Assembly (NCBI RefSeq): GCF_902806285.1
Contig: NZ_CADCWA010000190.1
Location: 1-37,838 of the forward strand
Origin: an uncultured Sphingomonas sp.
GTDB taxonomy: Bacteria > Pseudomonadota > Alphaproteobacteria > Sphingomonadales > Sphingomonadaceae
DNA: 37,838 nt
Direction of reading: 5' to 3'
The notes under the pieces are model-generated. The model saw only the letters and a program-made list of their open reading frames with translations, searched no databases and was not told the DNA's origin. Each line of letters starts with the position of its first letter. Within the stretch, counting starts at the first letter, position 1. This document shows, in pieces, positions 31,513-37,838 of the stretch. The position numbers and the translations under genes are program-made.

Positions 31513-32252
31513 CCGGCAAGCTCCAGCAGGTCCGCCACGCTCCGTAGCATCGTGCGGATCTCCCGCGGCTCGGACAAGCGATGCCCGCCGCCCTTGACGA
31601 TCGTCAGCTGGACATCGGCTGAACGCAGCGCGTCCTTGAGCCGCACGGCGACCTCCAGCGGCACCGTGTCGTCGGCATCGCCGTGCACCAGCCGCACCTG
31701 GCAGGACAGCGCGATCGGGCCGCCGAGCAGCAGCACCTCCTGGCCGGACCGCCAGAAGGCCAGGGTGGTCAGCCCGGCGTTGCCCGCCGCGGGATCGCGC
31801 ACCAGCCGCCCGTCGCGCCGCATGGTCGCCCGCTCCTCCTCGCCGAAGCCCCAGTCGGTGAAGTCCGGCGCCGCCGCGATCCCGAGCAATCCGCGTATGC
31901 GGTCGGGCATCGCGAGCGCCAGCTGCAGCATCAGCCACCCGCCCATCGACGAACCGATCAGCACCAGGGGGCCGTTGGTCAGCTGCTCGATCGCGAACCG
32001 CGCCTCCTCCAGCCAGCGCCCGAGCGTGCCCTCCTCGAACTCGCCCGGCGAGGCGCCCGTGCCCGAGTAGTCGAACCGCAGCATGGCCAGTCCCCGCTCC
32101 GCCGCCCAGGCGTCCAGCGCTACCGCCTTGCCGCCGTCCATGTCCGACGCGTAGCCCGGCAGGAAGACCAGCGTCGCCGGCCCGCTGCCCTCGCGATAGC
32201 GGATGGCGATGCGGCGACCGCTCGGCAGGTCGAGCGTGCGGATGTCGGGCAA
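31509..32252 (-). CDS. Alpha/beta hydrolase
   Basis: A 247-aa serine hydrolase fold protein. The nucleophile elbow is IGSSMGGW (Ser102). The acid is in HGDADDTVPLE (Asp194), and the catalytic histidine is in KGGGHRLSEP (His224). The oxyanion region is FLPGYASDMDGGK. The strand pattern and sequence resemble sphingomonad hydrolases annotated as acyl-peptidase or palmitoyl-thioesterase-like, but the substrate is unknown. The start is TTG 32252, with AGGGA seven bases upstream; an in-frame TTG at 32315 would add 21 unusual residues. It heads a cluster with the TPR gene, gloA and gloB. Confidence 0.87.
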   Translation of the reverse strand: MPDIRTLDLPSGRRIAIRYREGSGPATLVFLPGYASDMDGGKAVALDAWAAERGLAMLRFDYSGTGASPGEFEEGTLGRWLEEARFAIEQLTNGPLVLIGSSMGGWLMLQLALAMPDRIRGLLGIAAAPDFTDWGFGEEERATMRRDGRLVRDPAAGNAGLTTLAFWRSGQEVLLLGGPIALSCQVRLVHGDADDTVPLEVAVRLKDALRSADVQLTIVKGGGHRLSEPREIRTMLRSVADLLELAG

Positions 32253-32326
32253 GGTGATTTCCCTTGTCGCACTGGCGGAGCCGCCCGCCCTGCCACTCGT
32301 TCTCCCCGCCAGCAAGAGGAGGTTCC

Positions 32327-33277
32327 ATGCGTTACCGGCGGCTAGGCAACAGCGACCTGCAAGTCTCGGAGATCAGCCTGGGGTCGTGGCTGACCTATGG
32401 CGTCGGGGTGGAAGCCGATCAGGCGCGCGCCTGCCTCGATGCGGCGTTCGACGAGGGTATCAACTTCATCGACACCGCCAACGTCTACGGCCGCGGCGCC
32501 GCGGAGACCTTTCTGGGCGAGGCGCTCGCGGGACGGCCGCGCGACAGCTACGTCCTTGCGACCAAGCTCTATTTCCCGATGAGCGACACCGACCGCGGCC
32601 TGTCGCGCGCGCAGGTCGAGAAGCAGCTGGAAGCGTCGCTGCGGCGCCTGCGGACGGACGTCATCGACCTTTACCAGTGCCACCGCTACGACCGGGAAAC
32701 GCCGCTGGAGGAAACAATGGAAGCGCTGACCCGCACGGTGGACAGCGGCAAGGTGCGCTACCTCGGCTTCTCCGAGTGGCCGGCGGACAGGATCCAGGCG
32801 GCGCTCGAACTGCCGAATGTCGCCCGCTTTGTTTCAAGCCAGCCGCAGTACAGCCTGCTCTGGCGCGAACCGGAGCGCGACGTCATCCCGCTGTGCGCGG
32901 CCAACGGCATCGGCCAGATCGTCTGGTCGCCGCTCGGGCAGGGGGTGCTCAGCGGCAAGTACCATCCCGACCGGCCGCTGCCGCCGGGCACCCGCGCGAC
33001 CAGCGAGGAGATGGGCGGGTTCATGGACCGCCTGCTCCAGCGCCCGGTGCTCGAAGCGGTGCAGCGGCTGAAGCCGCTTGCCGCCGAGGCTGGGCTTACC
33101 CTGCCGCAGTTGGCGCTCGCCTGGGTGCTGCGCGAGCCCAATGTTGCGAGTGCCATCATCGGCGCCTCGCGTCCGAGCCAAGTGGTCGAGAACTGCGGTG
33201 CTTCCGGAGTGGAGGTCGATCCCGAGCTGTTCGCCCGTGCGGAAGCGATCATTGAGGAGGCGCTGGAGCCTGCTTGA
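32327..33277 (+). CDS. Aldo/keto reductase
   Basis: A 316-aa NADPH-dependent oxidoreductase of the AKR superfamily (Kv-beta-like branch). The catalytic tetrad is visible: Asp49 (INFIDTANVYG), Tyr54, Lys80 (VLATKLYF) and His119 (LYQCHRYD). The C-terminal NADPH-binding part has IIGASRPSQVVEN. AGAGGAGG lies 6 bases before ATG 32327. It is divergent from the alpha/beta hydrolase-TPR-gloA-gloB cluster, with a 74-base shared gap. Some AKRs reduce methylglyoxal and other aldehydes, so a role beside the glyoxalases is possible but inferred. Confidence 0.93.
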   Translation: MRYRRLGNSDLQVSEISLGSWLTYGVGVEADQARACLDAAFDEGINFIDTANVYGRGAAETFLGEALAGRPRDSYVLATKLYFPMSDTDRGLSRAQVEKQLEASLRRLRTDVIDLYQCHRYDRETPLEETMEALTRTVDSGKVRYLGFSEWPADRIQAALELPNVARFVSSQPQYSLLWREPERDVIPLCAANGIGQIVWSPLGQGVLSGKYHPDRPLPPGTRATSEEMGGFMDRLLQRPVLEAVQRLKPLAAEAGLTLPQLALAWVLREPNVASAIIGASRPSQVVENCGASGVEVDPELFARAEAIIEEALEPA

Positions 33278-33292
33278 TCGCCTTGGCGATCA
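33275..33292. terminator. Palindrome joining two convergent stop codons
   Basis: TGATCGCCTTGGCGATCA is a near-perfect 18-base palindrome. Its two ends are the TGA stop of the aldo/keto reductase and, on the other strand, the TGA stop of the OmpA-family gene. It can form a 7-8 bp hairpin on either transcript. There is no T-run, so terminator function is inferred. Confidence 0.45.
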
Positions 33293-33988
33293 CGAGCCTT
33301 CGCGGGCCAGCAGGATGAACTTGGCGGTCCGGTTGCCCGGCTGACCGCCCCGGCCCCCTGCGGAACCCGCATCCAATGGGCCGCTGCGAGCTTCGATGTT
33401 GGACGTGTCGACACCCCGCTGCTTGAGCGCGGCGATGATCGCGATGGCCCGCTCCGCGCCAAGCCTCGTGTCGGCTGGATCGTCGCTCCGCCCGTCCGCG
33501 TAGCCTGCCACGGCGGCCCGGATGCCCGGACGCTGCCGCAGCACTTGGGCGAGTTCGGCGATGTCCCCCTGATCGGCATCCGAGAACAGGGCGTTGCCCG
33601 GGGCGAAGCCGACCTGGCGGAAGGCAAAGGATTGTTCGCGGCGCGCGTTGCTGATGAGATACTGGTTGACGTCATAGGCGAGCGTGCCCTGGCGGTAGGT
33701 GCCCGGCCCCTTGTCAGCGTCGGCCGCCGCTCCGCGTGCAGCCTGCTGCTGCATGGCCCGGTCGCGCGCAACGGCCTCGTTGATCCGATCCTCGTCGCGC
33801 CCGCATTGGGTCAGCATCAGGACCAGCGTCAGCAGCGCTAGGCCGAGCAGCACCCACGGCAGCCGATAGTTGCGGCGCGGGCGGGCGCCCTGCACTGCCG
33901 GGTTCTTGATCGCCGGAATGGGCGAGCGGTCGTCGCCCCGCGTCCTGTCGGCGGCGGCCTCGCGGTGCGGGTCTCTCTCGTTCGCCAC
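33290..33988 (-). CDS. OmpA-family protein with one N-terminal membrane helix
   Basis: A 232-aa protein with a charged N-terminal part, one membrane segment (about 43-60, LPWVLLGLALLTLVLML) and a C-terminal OmpA/MotB-type peptidoglycan-binding domain (about 130-232, including FSDADQGDIAELAQVL, VAGYADGRSDDPADTRLGAE and RAIAIIAALKQRGVDTSNIE). It is probably an inner-membrane protein reaching into the periplasm. The start GTG 33988 follows AGGGGA at 8 bases; TTG 33991 is also possible. A cysteine just after the helix is not a lipobox, because the hydrophobic stretch is internal. Confidence 0.84.
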   Translation of the reverse strand: MANERDPHREAAADRTRGDDRSPIPAIKNPAVQGARPRRNYRLPWVLLGLALLTLVLMLTQCGRDEDRINEAVARDRAMQQQAARGAAADADKGPGTYRQGTLAYDVNQYLISNARREQSFAFRQVGFAPGNALFSDADQGDIAELAQVLRQRPGIRAAVAGYADGRSDDPADTRLGAERAIAIIAALKQRGVDTSNIEARSGPLDAGSAGGRGGQPGNRTAKFILLAREGS

Positions 33989-34055
33989 CAATCTGTTCCC
34001 CTGTCGGCTGACGTTCCGTTCAACCGCGAGGAACTGCCCGCTGTTCCGGAGCGGA

Positions 34056-36389
34056 CTAGAACCCCAGGGTGAAGCGCACCGCGCCGCCGACGTCGACATC
34101 GGCCGCGGCGAAGTGGCCGGGCTGCCGCCGCGCGAACAGGTTGACGCCGAGCCAGCCGCTGCCTTCGAGGACGCTGGACGAGTAGCCAAGCTCCGCATCC
34201 ACTTCGCGGCCGCGTGGCGCCAGGGACATGCGCGACAGGCTCAGCGTCGGCGTTTCCGTCGCGTAGCTCCAGCCCGTCGGCAGGGTCAGCGCGAGGCCGC
34301 CGCGCTCGATCCGCAACGGCTGGGCCAGGCGGAAGCTCAAACGGTCGCCGCTGCCCAGCACGCCGTGCTTGGCGAGATCGAAGGCGTAGGCGCCGCTGCG
34401 GAAGTCGCCGCCGCTGAAGCGGGTCCAGCCACGCCGCGCCGAGAGGGAGGCCGAGACGCCGCCGCCGAACTCGCGCCGGGCTTCCAGGTCGAGGAAGCTG
34501 GTCGTAGCGCCGCCCCCGCCGAGCATGTCGGTCATGAAGCCGCCGAGCACCGTCCGCTTCTCGGCGAGCCGGCTCAGCCCGAGCGACAGGGCCGTGCCGC
34601 CCAGCGAACGGTCGATCGTCATCCCAGTTAGCGTGTAGGACGCGTCGAGCCCGCGGGTCTGCAGCGTTTCCCATGCCTTGCCGGTCTCGCCCGCGACCGT
34701 CACGCCGACCGCCCCAAGCTGATGCCGCACCGCCATGCTATTGCCGTGCCGTGCCACGAAGCCTGGGGCCCCGAGCGTGTCCGCAGCGACTAGGAAGCCG
34801 CCGCCGTTCACGCCCGCCAGCCGGCGGCTCATCGCCTTGGCGCCCTCCGCAAAGCCGAGCGCGACCGCCGTTCTGTTGCTGAGCCTGGCAACCATTGACC
34901 CCGCGACCAGCCGCGCCTGCCGCAGATCCTCCGGGCCGATCCCGGTGCGCTCGAGCGCGAAGCCCCGGCGGCGGTCCTTGCGCTCGTTCACCGTCATCGC
35001 GATGCTGACGGCTCCGGCACTGGCGCCCGCGACGCGGCTGTTGCCGGCGAGCGAGCGCCCGAGCGGCTGCGCCTGTTCCGCGGTGCGGAGTGAGCGGGCG
35101 AGGTCGACCGCGAAGGCGCGTGAATAGCCGTCGAGGATGACCGCACCCAGGCCCTGGCCAGTCGTTGGCGCGTCGCCCGCAGCGCCCGGGGTGGTCGAGG
35201 TGGTGCCCGTCACCGCCACCTGGCTGCCGGCCAGCGTAGTGGTGCCGATCGGCTGGAACGCCCGCGCAATATTGAGCCGGCCGCGGCCGAACACCGGATC
35301 GGTGCCGGGCGCGCCGAGATCGTCGGCGCTGGTAAACAGGATCTCCACCATCTGCTTGCCGGTGAGGTTGGGAAAAGCCTGCGCGAGCAACGCCACCGCC
35401 CCGGTGATGGCCGGGGCCGAGAAGCTGGTGCCGGACATGAAGAACCGGCCGCCGTCCTGGTCAACCGTCTTCACCCCCGCGCCAAGCGCCGACAGGTAGG
35501 AGTTCTGCGCGGTGCCGGCACGGTTGGAGAAGGGCGACAGCTGCTCCAGCGCGACGGTGGTCCTGCTGTCGCCGTCGAACGTGCCCACCGAGCCGGCCAC
35601 GATCACCCAGCCGGGAAAGTTGCCCGCGGGCACGGCCGCGAACGGGTCGGCGTTGGCGCTCTTGCTCGCGTCCTCGCCGTCGTTGCCGGCCGAGATGACC
35701 AGCACGGCGCCCTTGCCCACCGCATAGGACATGGCATTGAGCAGGATGCTGCCGGGCGAGCTGCCGCCGAGCGACAGGTTGATCACCTTGGCGCCGGCAT
35801 CGGCCGCCGCGCGGACTCCGGCAGCGATCGCCGGGTCGCCGAACTCGCAGCCATCTTCTTTGGCACAGCTGCCGGGGTCGTCGGCGCGGAAATTGAGAAT
35901 GGTCGAGTTGAAGGCGACGCCATGCATGAAGCTGCCGTCCCGCGCCGCGGCGGCTACGGCCGTAACCGCGGTGCCATGACCGTCCTCGTCGCTGATCCCG
36001 CGGCTCCCGGCGACGTCGCGGCTGGCGGGATCGATCCGGCCGGCGAAGTCCGCCAGGGCGGGGTTGATGCCGCTGTCCACCACCGCCAGCTTGACGCCCT
36101 GACCGGTAGCACCCTTGTCGTAAGCGGTGATGGCGCTGGCTGCGACCGCGGCGTTGCTGTTGGCATATTCGGCCGTGTTGTAGCCGCCAGGCGGGACCGG
36201 CGTGAGCTTCGCACCCGGAGTGGGGGTGGGAGTTGGCGTTGGAGTGGGTGTGGGCGCGGGCGCGGGCGCCGCGGGCGGAGGCGCAATCGGCTGCGGGCGA
36301 GCGCTGCTGCCACCCCCGCCGCCACCGCCGCAAGCGGCCAGCGCCAGAACCAGCAAGGAGGCCGAGCTTATCCGCCAACCGTTCCTCAT
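34056..36389 (-). CDS. Subtilisin-like serine protease, lipoprotein autotransporter (NalP-like architecture)
   Basis: A 777-aa surface or secreted protease. The signal peptide ends in a lipobox (LVLALAAC, Cys20), followed by poly-Gly and a Pro-Thr linker (residues 21-68). The S8 domain has the full triad: Asp105 (LAVVDSGIN), His138 (DEDGHGTAV) and Ser322 (MSGTSFSAPAITG). The oxyanion asparagine is in VISAGNDGED. The C-terminal 270 or so residues look like an outer-membrane beta-barrel ending in VRFTLGF, with the terminal Phe needed for barrel assembly. GGAGG precedes ATG 36389. The barrel assignment rests on strand pattern and terminus only. Confidence 0.9.
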   Translation of the reverse strand: MRNGWRISSASLLVLALAACGGGGGGGSSARPQPIAPPPAAPAPAPTPTPTPTPTPTPGAKLTPVPPGGYNTAEYANSNAAVAASAITAYDKGATGQGVKLAVVDSGINPALADFAGRIDPASRDVAGSRGISDEDGHGTAVTAVAAAARDGSFMHGVAFNSTILNFRADDPGSCAKEDGCEFGDPAIAAGVRAAADAGAKVINLSLGGSSPGSILLNAMSYAVGKGAVLVISAGNDGEDASKSANADPFAAVPAGNFPGWVIVAGSVGTFDGDSRTTVALEQLSPFSNRAGTAQNSYLSALGAGVKTVDQDGGRFFMSGTSFSAPAITGAVALLAQAFPNLTGKQMVEILFTSADDLGAPGTDPVFGRGRLNIARAFQPIGTTTLAGSQVAVTGTTSTTPGAAGDAPTTGQGLGAVILDGYSRAFAVDLARSLRTAEQAQPLGRSLAGNSRVAGASAGAVSIAMTVNERKDRRRGFALERTGIGPEDLRQARLVAGSMVARLSNRTAVALGFAEGAKAMSRRLAGVNGGGFLVAADTLGAPGFVARHGNSMAVRHQLGAVGVTVAGETGKAWETLQTRGLDASYTLTGMTIDRSLGGTALSLGLSRLAEKRTVLGGFMTDMLGGGGATTSFLDLEARREFGGGVSASLSARRGWTRFSGGDFRSGAYAFDLAKHGVLGSGDRLSFRLAQPLRIERGGLALTLPTGWSYATETPTLSLSRMSLAPRGREVDAELGYSSSVLEGSGWLGVNLFARRQPGHFAAADVDVGGAVRFTLGF
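36217..36270. repeat. Tandem Pro-Thr coding repeat in the protease gene
   Basis: Imperfect 6-base units (GGAGTG/GGCGTT/GGTGTG on the + strand) encode alternating Pro-Thr and Pro-Ala residues (residues about 41-58) between the lipid anchor and the protease domain. The units keep the frame when units are gained or lost, so length may vary between strains. Variation is not shown here. Confidence 0.55.
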
Positions 36390-36491
36390 CCGATCCTCCA
36401 AGCCATTGAAACGCAAGCGGAATAAGCACAGGCAGGATGAACCAATGCTTTCATCTGGTTCGCTCCACCCGAAGCCGCTAGGTGCCGGCTG

Positions 36492-37163
36492 ATGGATCCC
36501 CGCTTCGCCCATGTCCACGACTGGATCTTCGATCTCGACAATTGCCTGTACCCCGCCTCCACCGGGCTGTTCTCGCTGATCGACGAGCGTATGGGCGCCT
36601 ACATCCAGCGGCTCCTCCGCTGCGATCCGCAGGAGGCACGGCGGGTGCAGAAGGCGCACTTCCATGCCCACGGCACCACGCTGGCCGGCTTGATGGCGGA
36701 GCATGGCGTCGACCCGCACGAGTTCCTCGACGACGTTCACGACATCCCGCTCGACCGGGTCGCCGCGGACGAGCGCCTCGCGCGCGGGCTCGGCCGGCTG
36801 CCCGGGCGCAAGTTCGTCTTCACCAACGGGGATGCGCCCTATGCCCGGCGGGTGCTGGAGCGGATCGGGGTCGGCGACCACTTCCACCAGCTGCACGACA
36901 TCCATGCGAGCGAGCTTAGGCCCAAGCCCGACCCGCACGGCTACCGCCTGCTGTGCCAGCAGTTCGGGATCGATCCGGCGCGCGCGCTGATGGTCGAGGA
37001 CATGGCGCAGAACCTGCGCCCGGCCAAGGCGCTGGGCATGACCACCGTGTGGGTGGACAACGGCTCCGAGCGCGGCAATCACGACGCCGACCCGGCGCAC
37101 ATCGACCTCCGCATCACGGACGTGGGCGAGTGGCTGCACCAGATCCTGGGAGATGACGATTGA
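36492..37163 (+). CDS. HAD-family pyrimidine 5'-nucleotidase
   Basis: A 223-aa haloacid-dehalogenase-type phosphatase. Motif I is [10 protein letters not shown] (nucleophile Asp14, acid Asp16), motif [12 protein letters not shown], motif III lysine in [10 protein letters not shown], and motif [14 protein letters not shown]. The DLDNCLYP signature is typical of the SDT1/PynA-like pyrimidine 5'-nucleotidase branch. The substrate is inferred. ATG 36492 is divergent from the protease gene, with a roughly 100-base shared gap. The stop TGA overlaps the TTG start of dapD, which is a frequent neighbour. Confidence 0.91.
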   Translation: MDPRFAHVHDWIFDLDNCLYPASTGLFSLIDERMGAYIQRLLRCDPQEARRVQKAHFHAHGTTLAGLMAEHGVDPHEFLDDVHDIPLDRVAADERLARGLGRLPGRKFVFTNGDAPYARRVLERIGVGDHFHQLHDIHASELRPKPDPHGYRLLCQQFGIDPARALMVEDMAQNLRPAKALGMTTVWVDNGSERGNHDADPAHIDLRITDVGEWLHQILGDDD

Positions 37164-37838
37164 GCGACCTGCAACCGGTGATCGAGGCGGCCTGGGACCG
37201 GCGCGACGAAGTGGGCGCCGATACAAAGGGCGAGGTTCGGGTTGCGGTTGATCGCGCGCTGGCGCTGCTCGACTCGGGCGAGGCGCGGATCGCGGACAAG
37301 GTCGGTGGGGAGTGGCAGGTCTACCAGTGGCTCAAGAAGGCGGTGCTGCTGAGCTTCCGCCTGCAGCCGATGGAGCTGATCGCCGGCGGGCCGGGAGCCG
37401 CGCACTGGTGGGACAAGGTGCCGAGCAAGTTCGCCGGCTGGAGCCAGGCGGAGTTCAAGGCCGCCGCCTTCCGCGCGGTGCCGGGCGCGATCGTCCGCCG
37501 CGGCGCCTTCATCGCGCCGGGTGCCGTGCTGATGCCGAGCTTCGTCAACATCGGCGCGCGGCTCGGCGAGGGGACCATGGTCGACACCTGGGCGACCGTC
37601 GGCAGCTGCGCCCAGATCGGCCGCAACGTCCACATCTCGGGCGGGGCGGGGATCGGCGGGGTGCTGGAGCCGCTCCAGGCCGGGCCGGTGATCATCGAGG
37701 ACGATTGCTTCATCGGCGCCCGCTCGGAAGTGGCGGAGGGCGTAATCGTCGAGCGCGGCGCGGTGCTGTCGATGGGCGTGTTCCTGGGCGCCTCGACCAA
37801 GATCTTCGACCGCGCTTCGGGCGAAGTGCACTACGGCC
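37160..37838 (+). CDS. dapD: Tetrahydrodipicolinate N-succinyltransferase (3' truncated by window edge)
   Basis: DapD transfers succinyl from succinyl-CoA to tetrahydrodipicolinate in lysine and meso-diaminopimelate synthesis. The frame reads [20 protein letters not shown] from TTG 37160, which overlaps the TGA of the nucleotidase. The N-domain includes [15 protein letters not shown]. The left-handed beta-helix hexapeptide repeats include [20 protein letters not shown] and [20 protein letters not shown]. The gene runs off the window after [17 protein letters not shown]. No in-frame ATG lies near the family N-terminus, so TTG is the best start. Confidence 0.94.
   Translation, partial: MSDLQPVIEAAWDRRDEVGADTKGEVRVAVDRALALLDSGEARIADKVGGEWQVYQWLKKAVLLSFRLQPMELIAGGPGAAHWWDKVPSKFAGWSQAEFKAAAFRAVPGAIVRRGAFIAPGAVLMPSFVNIGARLGEGTMVDTWATVGSCAQIGRNVHISGGAGIGGVLEPLQAGPVIIEDDCFIGARSEVAEGVIVERGAVLSMGVFLGASTKIFDRASGEVHYG

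Noticed and set aside
31513-32328. Possible 270-residue extension of the TPR protein
   Set aside because: It is the wrong frame of the alpha/beta hydrolase gene, which has an intact triad.
36436-36461. Overlapping dyads (GATGAA/TTCATC and GAACCA/TGGTTC) in the protease/nucleotidase gap
   Set aside because: The 6-base arms overlap each other and have no known regulator match; they may be chance.
36390-37226. N-terminal extension of the protease across the nucleotidase gene
   Set aside because: Antisense read-through of another real gene; the lipoprotein signal and ribosome site are at 36389.

Overview
The window looks like an ordinary chromosomal stretch from a GC-rich alphaproteobacterium, most likely of the order Sphingomonadales. 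This is inferred from the gene content and order (suf operon with sufT and sufA, thrS-infC, mutS-glnD, rel/rpoZ), a large TonB-dependent receptor, bacterial CDC48, and palindromic repeats of the type common in sphingomonads. Genes are tightly packed, with many 4-base ATGA, GTGA or TTGA overlaps. I see no rRNA, tRNA, CRISPR array, IS element, phage or integrase.

Layout: 1-3357 (+) is the 3' part of a suf iron-sulfur assembly operon: sufC (partial), sufD, sufS, sufT-like and sufA. 3395-6691 (+) holds a small secreted protein, thrS, a small conserved protein and infC. 6692-7088 holds a frameshifted zinc-ribbon gene and a dyad that may be an operator. 7089-10184 (+) is a TonB-dependent receptor with a proline-rich tail. 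10245-17754 (-) holds glnD, mutS and a bifunctional (p)ppGpp synthetase/hydrolase. 17905-18417 (+) is an HxlR-type regulator and 18435-18776 (-) is rpoZ. 18912-22286 holds a phospholipase D-family protein (+), a PmtA-like methyltransferase (-) and an MFS transporter (+). 22240-24546 (-) is a CDC48-family AAA+ ATPase. 24695-29222 (+) holds pyrD, a lipoprotein gamma-glutamyltransferase and a long-chain acyl-CoA ligase. 29225-32252 (-) holds a small lipoprotein, then gloB, gloA, a TPR protein and an alpha/beta hydrolase, divergent from an aldo/keto reductase (32327-33277, +). 33290-36389 (-) holds an OmpA-domain protein and a subtilisin-like lipoprotein autotransporter. 36492 to the end (+) holds a HAD nucleotidase and dapD (partial).

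There is no obvious new multi-gene defence or mobile system. The most interesting signals are fine-scale. (1) A 102-bp cloverleaf-shaped palindromic element lies in frame inside the start of sufD and adds exactly 34 codons. (2) infC apparently starts at AUA, as expected for IF3 autoregulation. (3) A zinc-ribbon gene after infC is broken by one frameshift. (4) A second palindromic sequence lies inside mutS coding sequence. (5) A NalP-like architecture combines a lipobox, a subtilase domain and a beta-barrel. (6) A compact cluster combines glyoxalase genes with a hydrolase, a TPR protein and a divergent aldo/keto reductase.
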